Positions 1 to 5,639 of a stretch of DNA of 9,504 nt are shown in pieces (the first letter of the stretch is position 1; each line of letters opens with the position of its first letter). The position numbers were made by a program, and so were the translations under genes. The stretch covers positions 1 to 9,504 of the forward strand of contig JBJTRI010000147.1 of NCBI GenBank assembly GCA_046076045.1, given 5' to 3'. A model generated the notes under the pieces. It did not search any database. It saw only the letters and a list, made by a program, of their open reading frames with translations, and was not told where the DNA came from. The DNA is from JAIOPA01 sp046076045 (GTDB lineage Bacteria > Eisenbacteria > RBG-16-71-46).

Positions 1-1030
1 GGTCCTCGGCGACGATCGGCAGGCCGCCGAGCGCGCGCTCGAGCGCGCGGAACAGCGGCTCGCCGGGGCCGGGACACCATGCGCCGGGGCGGGCGTCGGG
101 CGCATCGGGCGGCACCGACCAGTAGCGCACGAACCCGATGAAGTGGTCGAGCCGCACGCGGTCCACGCACGCCGTGAGCGCGCGCAGTCGCTCGCACCAC
201 CACGCGTAGCCGTCGGCGGCGTGCGCCTCCCAGCGGTACAGCGGGTTGCCCCACAGCTGGCCGGTCTCGCTGAAGTAGTCGGGCGGCACGCCCGCGACCG
301 CGGTCGGGCGGCCCTGCTCGTCGAGTTGGAAGAGGTGCGGCGCGGCCCACACGTCGGTGCTGTCGTATGCCACGAAGATGGGCGCGTCCCCGATCAACGA
401 CACGCCGCGCGCGTAGGCGTGGGCGCGCAACGCACGCCACTGGCGCGCGAACGCCCACTGCATGGCCTCGTGCGCGCGCACGCGCGTCTCGAGCGTGCGG
501 CGCGCCTCGGCGAGGGCGGCGGGCTCGCGCAGGCGGAGGGGCTCGGGCCACTCCGACCACGGCTGGCCGCCGTGCACCTCGCGGATCGCCATGAACAGCG
601 CGTGGTCGGCGAGCCACGGCGTCGCGCAACGGAACGCCTCGAACTCGGGCTCGAGCGCGTGCCCGGGCAGGCGTTCGGCGAGCGCGCCCGCCACGCGCGC
701 CGCGGACTCGACCGCCGCCCCGAAGTCGGTGGAGGCGTCGAGGTGCGGGCGCTGCGGCAGGCGCGCGATCTCGCGCTCGCTCAACAGCCCGTCGCGCGCC
801 AGACCCTCGGGCGAGACCAGCAGCGGCTGGCCCGCGAACGCCGAGAAGCACTGGTAGGGCGAGTCGCCGTAACCCGTGGGTCCGAGCGGGAGCACCTGCC
901 ACAACGACTGCCCGGCGTCGGCGAGGAAGTCCACGAACGCGTGCGCCGAGGGGCCCAGGTCGCCGCACGCGAACGGACCCGACAGCGAGGTGGGGTGGAG
1001 CAGGAGACCACTGGAGCGACGCACGGACAC
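1..1030 (-). CDS. malQ: 4-alpha-glucanotransferase (amylomaltase), C-terminus outside window
   Basis: Cytoplasmic GH77 enzyme that transfers alpha-1,4-glucan segments between maltodextrins, used in glycogen/maltodextrin turnover. I translated 343 codons by hand from GTG at 1030 to the window edge without a stop. Family landmarks appear in order: an N-terminal GLLLHPTSLSGPF block (residues 8-20), GDSPYQCFSAFAG (55-67), GDAPIFVAYDSTDVW (214-228), PPDYFSETGQLWGNPLY (249-265) and RLDHFIGF (293-300). D295 of RLDHF matches the catalytic nucleophile, and E342 in the terminal AED matches the acid/base Glu of the conserved AEDLG. Both fall two residues from their known positions in Thermus amylomaltase (293 and 340), so the N-terminus is complete and roughly 150 residues are missing on the left. 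The GTG start is chosen for the TGAGG five bases upstream. A second in-frame GTG lies two codons later. It reads in the same direction as tkt, 98 bp after its stop, and could be co-transcribed or separated by the hairpin at 1073-1107. Confidence 0.95.
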   Translation of the reverse strand, partial: MSVRRSSGLLLHPTSLSGPFACGDLGPSAHAFVDFLADAGQSLWQVLPLGPTGYGDSPYQCFSAFAGQPLLVSPEGLARDGLLSEREIARLPQRPHLDASTDFGAAVESAARVAGALAERLPGHALEPEFEAFRCATPWLADHALFMAIREVHGGQPWSEWPEPLRLREPAALAEARRTLETRVRAHEAMQWAFARQWRALRAHAYARGVSLIGDAPIFVAYDSTDVWAAPHLFQLDEQGRPTAVAGVPPDYFSETGQLWGNPLYRWEAHAADGYAWWCERLRALTACVDRVRLDHFIGFVRYWSVPPDAPDARPGAWCPGPGEPLFRALERALGGLPIVAED

Positions 1031-1072
1031 GGGGACCTCACGGAGGTGGGATGGAGGGTGCGCATGATGGAA

Positions 1073-1107
1073 GAGCCCCGCGGCGCACGCAACGCACCGC
1101 GGGGCTC
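1073..1107 (-). terminator. Perfect 11-bp hairpin between tkt and malQ (terminator-like)
   Basis: GAGCCCCGCGG (1073-1083) is the exact reverse complement of CCGCGGGGCTC (1097-1107), with 13 bases between. It begins 22 bases after the tkt stop codon, in the transcribed direction. On the minus strand the stem is followed by TTCCATC, which is not a real U-tract. It could therefore be a weak intrinsic terminator, a 3'-end stabilising stem for tkt mRNA, or an attenuator before malQ (GTG 43 bases further on). The pairing is seen directly. The function is inferred. Confidence 0.45.
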
Positions 1108-1128
1108 ACGCCGGGGGGAGGGTCGCGA

Positions 1129-3144
1129 TCAGGCCGACTTCGCCCACTCCTGTACGCGGCGCGCCACCGCCTCGCCCGTGAGTCCGAAGTGCTCGGCGAG
1201 CACCTCGGCCGGTGCGGACTCGCCGAAGCGATCCACGCCGATCGCGAGTCCGCGGTCCCCGAGCCACTCCCACCATCCGCCGGTGACGCCCGCCTCGACG
1301 CTCACGCGGCGGCCGCCGGGCGGCAGCACGCGGTCGCGGAACGCCGCGTCCTGCGTCCGCAGGATCTGCGGGGCCAGCATGCTCACGACACGCGTCGCCA
1401 CGCCGACCTTCGCGAGACGCTCGGCGGCATCGAGCGCCACCGCCACCTCGGAGCCGGTCGCGATGAGCGTGATCGCGTCACGCGCGTCGCTGTCGCGCAG
1501 CACGGTCGCACCACGCCGCAGGTCGGACGGGGTGAAGTCGGCGGGGCGCGCGAGCACGGGCACGTTCTGGCGCGTGAGGGCGAGCAACGTGGGGCCGTCG
1601 CGACGCTCGAGCGCGAGACCCCATGCGGCGGCGGTCTCGAGCCCGTCGGCCGGGCGCAGCACGAGCAGGTCGGGGATGAGCCGCAGCGACGCGACGTGCT
1701 CGACGGCCTGGTGCGTAGGACCGTCCTCGCCCAGGAACAGGCTGTCGTGCGTGTACACGTAGACCTGTCGCAGCTTCATGAGCGCCGCGAGCCGGATCGA
1801 GGGGCGCGCGTAGTCGGTGAAGGTGAGGAAAGATGCGGTGTAGGGGATGAACCCCGACAACGCGAGCCCGTTCGCGACCGCCGACATGCCGTGCTCGCGC
1901 ACGCCGAAGTGCAGGTTGCGACCGGAGAAGTCGTGCGCGGTCACGCTCGGCGAGCCCTCGATGCGCGTCTTCGTGCTGCCGTCGAGGTCGGCGCTGCCGC
2001 CGACGAGCGACGGCATGAGGGCGGCGGCGCGCTGCAACACCGCGCCGCCATGCACGCGCGTCGCCGCCGCCTTGGGCGCGACCTCCGCGCACAGCCGCTC
2101 GACGAGGTCCACAGGCGCGTCGCCAGCGACGAACGCGTCCCAGTGCTTCGCGCGCTCGGGGTCGGCCGCGCGCCAAGCGGCGAAACGCGCGTCCCACGCG
2201 GCGCGCTCGCGTGCGCGCTCCGCGGCGAGTGCGGCGAAGCGCTCGCGCACCTCGGCCGGCACGTGGAACGCGGGCGACTCGGGCCAGCCGAGCGCGCGCT
2301 TGGTGGCCGCGGTCTCCTCGGCGCCCAGCGGTTCGCCGTGCGCGTGCTTGGTGTCCTGCCGGTGCGGCGAGCCGTAGCCGATGTGGCTGCGACAGACGAC
2401 GAGGCTCGGGCGTGCCGTCTCGGCGACCGCGGCCGCGACCGCCGCGGCGAGCGCGTCGTGGTCGTAGGGGTCGGCCTTGACGACGTGCCAGCCGTAGGCC
2501 TCGAACCGCTGCACGGTGTCGTCGCTGAACGTGATCGCGGTGTCGCCGTCGATCGTGATGTGGTTGTCGTCGTAGAGCATCACGAGGTTGCCGAGCCCGA
2601 GGTGGCCGGCGAGCGAGGCGGCCTCGTGCGAGACGCCCTCCATGAGGCAGCCGTCCCCGGCGATCCCGAACACGCGGTAGCCCGCGGGCGTGAAGCCGTC
2701 GCCCGCGAAGCGCGCATCGAGCATGCGTGATGCGAGCGCCATGCCGACCGCGTTGCCGAGGCCCTGACCGAGCGGGCCCGTGGTGGTCTCGACGCCCGGC
2801 GTCATGCCGTACTCGGGATGGCCCGGCGTGCGACTGCCGAGCTGACGGAAGCGCTGCAACTCCTCCATGGGCAGGTCGTGGCCCGTCAGGTGGAGCAGGC
2901 CGTAGAGCAGCATGGAGCCGTGCCCGGCGGAGAGCACGAACCGGTCGCGGCCCGACCACGCGGGGTCGCGCGGGTCGAAGCGCATGAAGCGCGTCCACAG
3001 CACGTAGCCGGCGTCGGCCATGCCCATGGGCATGCCCGGATGTCCGGAGCGGGCCTTGTCCACCGCATCCACCGCGAGGAAGCGCAGGGTATGGGCGGCG
3101 AGGCGATCGAGGTCGGGCGCGACGGTGGGCGTGGTGGGGCTCAC
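1129..3144 (-). CDS. tkt: Transketolase
   Basis: Thiamine-diphosphate enzyme of the pentose phosphate/Calvin pathways that moves two-carbon ketol units between sugar phosphates. It has 671 residues, the usual full length. N-terminal TPP domain: SGHPGMPMG (33-41), the GHG loop (74-76), TTGPLGQGLGNAVG (121-134) and the TPP/metal motif GDG (163-165) running to DDN (192-194). Pyrimidine-binding domain: GVREHGMSA (414-422), in which E417 is the conserved cofactor-activating Glu, then HDSLFLGEDGPTHQAVEH (466-483). C-terminal domain: TGSEVAVAL (563-571) and a terminal RFGESAPAEVL block. The open frame continues upstream to 3561, but the protein family begins here. The GTG at 3144 has a strong GGAGG six bases upstream, and no homology is visible before it. 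Residues such as H35, H75 and H262 of the active site are present, so the enzyme should be active. The substitution of F for G in HDSxxxGEDG is minor. It is transcribed away from the rhodanese gene and leads into malQ. Confidence 0.97.
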   Translation of the reverse strand: MSPTTPTVAPDLDRLAAHTLRFLAVDAVDKARSGHPGMPMGMADAGYVLWTRFMRFDPRDPAWSGRDRFVLSAGHGSMLLYGLLHLTGHDLPMEELQRFRQLGSRTPGHPEYGMTPGVETTTGPLGQGLGNAVGMALASRMLDARFAGDGFTPAGYRVFGIAGDGCLMEGVSHEAASLAGHLGLGNLVMLYDDNHITIDGDTAITFSDDTVQRFEAYGWHVVKADPYDHDALAAAVAAAVAETARPSLVVCRSHIGYGSPHRQDTKHAHGEPLGAEETAATKRALGWPESPAFHVPAEVRERFAALAAERARERAAWDARFAAWRAADPERAKHWDAFVAGDAPVDLVERLCAEVAPKAAATRVHGGAVLQRAAALMPSLVGGSADLDGSTKTRIEGSPSVTAHDFSGRNLHFGVREHGMSAVANGLALSGFIPYTASFLTFTDYARPSIRLAALMKLRQVYVYTHDSLFLGEDGPTHQAVEHVASLRLIPDLLVLRPADGLETAAAWGLALERRDGPTLLALTRQNVPVLARPADFTPSDLRRGATVLRDSDARDAITLIATGSEVAVALDAAERLAKVGVATRVVSMLAPQILRTQDAAFRDRVLPPGGRRVSVEAGVTGGWWEWLGDRGLAIGVDRFGESAPAEVLAEHFGLTGEAVARRVQEWAKSA

Positions 3145-3145
3145 G

Positions 3146-3227
3146 GGAGTCCTCCGGAGTCCGGTGCACGACGGTCGGGTGGGGGCGCGGGCGTGGACCG
3201 CGCGCGGGCAATCTAAAGGAGGACTCC
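3146..3227. repeat. 10-bp inverted repeat spanning the tkt leader, one arm containing the tkt SD
   Basis: GGAGTCCTCC at 3146-3155 and GGAGGACTCC at 3218-3227 are exact reverse complements, 62 bases apart. The first arm carries the tkt ribosome-binding site. The second, read in the tkt direction, gives CCTCCTTTA, which resembles the anti-Shine-Dalgarno tail of 16S rRNA. It could fold as a leader that hides the SD, or be two halves of a protein-binding site. A third partial copy, GGAGTCC, directly follows the first arm (3156-3162). Confidence 0.5.
3151..3155 (-). promoter_or_regulatory. Strong Shine-Dalgarno deciding the tkt GTG start
   Basis: On the minus strand GGAGG is followed by six bases (ACTCCC) and then the GTG at 3144. 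This is the only strong ribosome-binding site near the start of the transketolase homology and it decides the start over the upstream open frame. The site lies inside one arm of a 10-bp inverted repeat (3146-3155 with 3218-3227). Confidence 0.75.
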
Positions 3228-3238
3228 GTCCGCGGCCA
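3210..3238 (-). promoter_or_regulatory. Weak candidate promoter for tkt
   Basis: On the minus strand TAGATT (3215 down to 3210) matches four of six bases of the -10 consensus. It lies in the only locally AT-rich patch of the divergent intergenic region. A TGGCCG hexamer 17 bases upstream (3238-3233) is a poor -35. If used, transcription would start near 3203 and give a leader of about 60 bases that excludes the distal arm of the inverted repeat. The assignment rests on position and weak matches only. Confidence 0.25.
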
Positions 3239-3270
3239 GCCACGACCACCGGAGGCCGCCCGTCGGACAC

Positions 3271-3299
3271 TTGCCCGGCGGGGAGGGGCTCACTACCGT
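3271..3299 (+). promoter_or_regulatory. Candidate promoter for the rhodanese-M48 pair
   Basis: TTGCCC (3271-3276, four of six bases of -35) and TACCGT (3294-3299, three of six of -10) are separated by 17 bases. The arrangement resembles the better promoter before actA (TTGACA, 17 bases, TAGCGT). Transcription from near 3306 would leave about 43 bases before the rhodanese ATG, enough room for its GGAGG. The match is modest and unproven. Confidence 0.3.
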
Positions 3300-3348
3300 C
3301 GTGGACGAGCGGGCACGACATGCGCCCGAACCCCCAACGGAGGCCCCG

Positions 3349-3684
3349 ATGGACCCCATGAGCACCCGCGGCCGGATCACCGCGCGCGAGCTGTCGCAGC
3401 GCCTCCAGCAGGGCGACGACCTGTTGTTGGTGGACGTGCGCGAGGCCGACGAGCTCGCGATCGCGCGCTTCCCCCACGCGCTCCACATCCCGCTCGCCAC
3501 CGTCCCCCTGCGGCTGGCCGAACTGCCGACCGATCGCACGATCGTGCTCGCCTGCCATCACGGCGGGCGCAGCATGCAGGCGCTGCAGTTCCTCAAGGCG
3601 CGCGGCTACACGGCGCTGCTCAACCTCGAGGGCGGCATCGACGCCTGGTCGCGCGACGTGGACCGCGCCGTCGCCCGCTACTGA
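3349..3684 (+). CDS. Single-domain rhodanese-like sulfurtransferase
   Basis: Small cytoplasmic protein of 111 residues, typical of single-domain rhodaneses of the GlpE/PspE/YgaP type, which carry sulfane sulfur as a cysteine persulfide. Visible marks are the early ITARELSQRL helix (10-19), the LLLVDVRE strand and CH2A-like motif (25-32), HALHIPLATVPLRL (43-56), and the active-site loop CHHGGRS with the catalytic C69 (69-75). The C-terminal NLEGGIDAWS (92-101) is the usual CH2B-like ending. The active site is intact. There is no signal peptide. The start at 3349 is preferred because GGAGG lies five bases upstream. The frame remains open to TTG at 3271, but that extension is proline- and glutamate-rich and unlike the family. 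A second ATG at 3358 would be too far from the SD. The M48 gene begins 47 bp downstream, probably on the same transcript. The physiological sulfur acceptor cannot be told from the sequence. Confidence 0.87.
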   Translation: MDPMSTRGRITARELSQRLQQGDDLLLVDVREADELAIARFPHALHIPLATVPLRLAELPTDRTIVLACHHGGRSMQALQFLKARGYTALLNLEGGIDAWSRDVDRAVARY

Positions 3685-3731
3685 TCGTCCGCCCGGCCCC
3701 GCCGCGGGCCGCGCACTCCACGGAGCCCGCC

Positions 3732-5216
3732 ATGACCCTGCCCCGCCCGCGCCGTGCGCGAACGACCCTGATCGTCGCCGTGCTGCTCGCCGCCGCCCTG
3801 ACCGCGGTCGTGGGCTGCGCGGTCAACCCGGCCACCGGTCGCCGCGAGCTGTCGCTGCTCACGCCCGAGCAGGAGGCCGACATCGGGCGCGAGGGCTATG
3901 CCGCGGTCGTGGCGGAGTACGGCGCGTACGACGACGCCGCGCTCACCGCCTACGTGGACAGCGTGGGGCAGCGCGTGGCGCGCGCCTCGGACCTGCCCGG
4001 CCTGAAGTGGCGCTTCACCGTGCTCGACGACCCGGCGGTGAACGCGTTCGCCATGCCGGGCGGCTACATCTACGTGACGCGCGGGCTGCTCGCACACATG
4101 GGGAGCGAGGCCCAGTTGGCGGGCGTGCTCGGGCACGAGATCGCGCACGTCACCGCGCGCCACTCCGCGCGGCAGCTCACGCAGCAGACGCTCGCCGGTC
4201 TGGGTCTGCGCATCGCCTCGGCGATCTCGCCCGAGTTCGAGCCGTACAGCGGCCTCGCCGCACAGGGGCTCGGGCTGCTCATGCTCAAGTACTCGCGCGA
4301 CGACGAGACCGAGGCCGACCGGCTCGGGGTGCGCTACTCGGCGGTGGCCGGCTACGACGCGCGCGAGTTGCCGGGCACCTACCGCACGCTGCAGCGCATC
4401 GCCGCGCGCGGCGGGCAGTCGCTGCCGTCGTGGCTCTCGACGCATCCCGATCCGGGCGACCGCGCCGAGCGCACCACCCGACTGGCGGCCGAGGCCATGG
4501 CGCAGCGCAAGGACGCGCGCGTGGGGGAGCGTCCGCACCTCGAGCGCATGCGCGGGCTCGTGTACGGCGAGGACCCGCGCTACGGCTGGTTCGAGGGCGA
4601 CGGCTCGTTCGTGCATCCCGTGCTGCGGTTCCGCATGCGGTTCCCGTCGGGCTGGCGCACCGAGCACACGCACACCGCCGTGACCGCCGAGGGCGCGGGC
4701 GGCACCGGCATCATGCAACTCACGCTCGCGCGCGAGTCGGCCGGGCGCTCGCCGTCCGAGCAGGTGGTGGCGATGAGCGCGGCGGGTCGGCTCGTGGGTT
4801 CGCAGGGCGCGAGCGAGCGCCTGGGGGAGTGGCCCGCGTGGATCGGTCGCGTGAGCGTGCCCGACGGTCAGGGCGGTCAGAGCCCGATGGTCGCCGGTTG
4901 GGTGCGCGTCTCGTCGGCGGCGATGCTCCAGGTGCTCGGGCGCGGCCAGTCGCCCGGGGACGCGGCCGAGCGTCAGGTCGAGGCCGGCATCCGCTCCATC
5001 GCCCCGCTCACCGACGCGGCCGCGCTCGCGGTGCGCCCGAACCGCATCCGGGTGGTGCCCGCCGCACGCGAGGGGAGCTTCCGCACGGTGTGGTCGGGGA
5101 TGGGCGAGGGGCTGCTGCCACTCGAGGAGGGCGCGGTGTTGAACGGGGTGGAGGCGGACGACCGCGTCCGCAAGGGGCAGTGGCTCAAGGTGGTGGACCG
5201 CCCACGGCTTCCCTAG
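3732..5216 (+). CDS. M48-family zinc metalloprotease lipoprotein with C-terminal extension
   Basis: Predicted periplasmic, membrane-anchored peptidase of 494 residues, of the kind used for envelope protein quality control (the BepA/LoiP/YfgC group). The N-terminus has RPRRAR, a hydrophobic stretch (about 11-27) and a lipobox VVGC with C29 as the lipidated residue. The M48 core follows: NAFAMPGGYIYVTRGLL (104-120), the zinc motif HEIAH (135-139, catalytic E136), and the third zinc ligand E194 in ETEADRLGVRY. STHPDPGDR (about 236-244) is also typical. The core ends near residue 265. Residues 270-420 form a separate region of unassigned fold, starting RYGWFEGDGSFVHP. The last 60 residues (IRVVPA...LNGVEADDRVRKGQWLKVV) look like a degenerate LysM-like module, seen in some M48 proteins and possibly binding peptidoglycan. 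No TPR repeats are seen, unlike E. coli BepA. The ATG has GGAG six bases upstream. All zinc and catalytic residues are present. The substrate is unknown. Confidence 0.93.
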   Translation: MTLPRPRRARTTLIVAVLLAAALTAVVGCAVNPATGRRELSLLTPEQEADIGREGYAAVVAEYGAYDDAALTAYVDSVGQRVARASDLPGLKWRFTVLDDPAVNAFAMPGGYIYVTRGLLAHMGSEAQLAGVLGHEIAHVTARHSARQLTQQTLAGLGLRIASAISPEFEPYSGLAAQGLGLLMLKYSRDDETEADRLGVRYSAVAGYDARELPGTYRTLQRIAARGGQSLPSWLSTHPDPGDRAERTTRLAAEAMAQRKDARVGERPHLERMRGLVYGEDPRYGWFEGDGSFVHPVLRFRMRFPSGWRTEHTHTAVTAEGAGGTGIMQLTLARESAGRSPSEQVVAMSAAGRLVGSQGASERLGEWPAWIGRVSVPDGQGGQSPMVAGWVRVSSAAMLQVLGRGQSPGDAAERQVEAGIRSIAPLTDAAALAVRPNRIRVVPAAREGSFRTVWSGMGEGLLPLEEGAVLNGVEADDRVRKGQWLKVVDRPRLP

Positions 5217-5232
5217 AGTGAGTGCGGCGAAG

Positions 5233-5342
5233 ATTGTTGAGGAGTGGCACGGGCCTCGATCCGCGTCCGTAACCCGTTGCGAATCCGTCACCGGGTCGCG
5301 GCCTCGAAGTCGCTAACCCGTTGTCCCGGGGCGCTCAACAAT
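5233..5342. repeat. 110-bp block with terminal 9-bp inverted repeat and internal degenerate tandem repeat
   Basis: ATTGTTGAG (5233-5241) is the exact reverse complement of CTCAACAAT (5334-5342). Inside, GGCCTCGA occurs at 5252-5259 and 5300-5307, and TAACCCGTTG at 5270-5279 and 5314-5323. The latter is part of a 15-base match with 13 identities (5265-5279 and 5309-5323). The two halves therefore read as roughly 44-48-bp degenerate copies of each other. ACCCG (5272-5276) can also pair with CGGGT (5292-5296). Possible natures include a structured RNA with a closing stem, an operator array, or the relic of a small miniature element. Nothing in it identifies a known family. Confidence 0.45.
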
Positions 5343-5386
5343 TTCCGCCTCACAAGGGGGGCGGCACGGATGGCGCTTTGGTGCTT

Positions 5387-5461
5387 GGCGTGCTCCGGTC
5401 GGATAGCGGCTTGTTCACGGTCGCCTATCCCACCCCACCTAGCACGCCCTCCGCTGCGGAG
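5387..5461 (+). ncRNA. Candidate structured RNA element (nested stems), unassigned family
   Basis: An outer 8-bp stem, GGCGTGCT (5387-5394) with AGCACGCC (5441-5448), encloses an inner 6-bp stem, GGATAG (5401-5406) with CTATCC (5425-5430). It is immediately followed, with no gap, by the compact inverted repeat CTCCGC/GCGGAG (5449-5461, one central base). Three perfect pairings in 75 bases suggest a folded RNA or a protein-binding DNA array. The strand is assigned only because both flanking genes read rightward. In GC-rich DNA chance stems of 6-8 bp occur, so this is a hypothesis. Confidence 0.3.
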
Positions 5462-5579
5462 TCCTACACCATCCTCCACGACCCCGCGAGTCGAGTCTCC
5501 GCACTCATCGTCATCGTCTCGCCGGACGTGTCCCGACGATGTTCAATCGCCTGTCCGTGCACTCGTTGCGCCGAGGTTC

Positions 5580-5593
5580 GTGAATCCATTCAC
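5580..5593. promoter_or_regulatory. 14-bp palindrome upstream of the actA -35 box, candidate operator
   Basis: GTGAAT-CC-ATTCAC is a perfect 6-bp inverted repeat with a two-base centre. It ends seven bases before the TTGACA of the actA promoter. That is a natural place for a dimeric regulator to contact or activate RNA polymerase. The regulator cannot be named. The half-site does not match a motif I can assign with confidence. Confidence 0.45.
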
Positions 5594-5600
5594 AAGTCGG

Positions 5601-5629
5601 TTGACATTGTGGTGAAGTGCCTCTAGCGT
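5601..5629 (+). promoter_or_regulatory. Promoter of the ACIII (act) operon, near-leaderless
   Basis: TTGACA (5601-5606) is a perfect -35 hexamer. After a 17-base spacer comes TAGCGT (5624-5629), which keeps the key T1, A2 and T6 of the -10. Initiation about seven bases downstream would fall near 5636, only a few bases before the actA ATG at 5640, so the mRNA would be leaderless or nearly so. Consistent with that, no Shine-Dalgarno lies between the -10 and the ATG. The promoter follows the only sizeable gap in the plus-strand series and precedes the operon's first gene. Confidence 0.65.
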
Positions 5630-5639
5630 GCGCGCCGCC

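Larger units (their letters stand above)
5217..5639. other. 423-bp noncoding region between the M48 gene and the ACIII operon
   Basis: No credible protein gene is visible on either strand. The short open frames here lack ribosome-binding sites, overlap each other and show no recognisable motif. The segment is clearly less GC-rich than its neighbours. It holds, in order: a 110-bp block bounded by a 9-bp inverted repeat and containing degenerate tandem copies (5233-5342), nested stems (5387-5461), about 115 bases with nothing I can assign (5462-5579), a 14-bp palindrome (5580-5593) and the actA promoter (5601-5629). No tRNA, tmRNA, RNase P or SRP RNA signature was found by eye. No U-tract terminator for the M48 transcript is visible either. 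Confidence 0.7.

Noticed and set aside
1051..2730. Long plus-strand frame opposite tkt, and another from 143 to 1762
   Set aside because: Both lie antisense to well-recognised transketolase and MalQ and show Arg/Ala-rich composition without domains or ribosome-binding sites.
3145..3561. Upstream extension of the tkt frame to 3561
   Set aside because: It overlaps the divergent promoter region and the rhodanese gene and has no transketolase homology. The GTG at 3144 has a strong SD.
5191..5219. TAGAGT overlapping the M48 stop codon as a possible -10 for an RNA in the intergenic region
   Set aside because: The hexamer 17 bases upstream (TGGTGG) is a poor -35, and nothing else supports a start there.
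3678..5291. 537-codon minus-strand frame opposite the M48 gene
   Set aside because: Antisense shadow. The plus strand carries a lipobox, HEIAH and the EAD zinc motif in a properly spaced reading frame.
5270..5300. GCGAATCC-like stretch resembling a tRNA T-arm
   Set aside because: No acceptor stem, anticodon arm or CCA-proximal pairing could be assembled around it.
5244..5626. Small open frames on both strands in the pre-actA intergenic region
   Set aside because: They overlap each other, lack SD sequences and recognisable motifs, and run through the repeat structures and the actA promoter.
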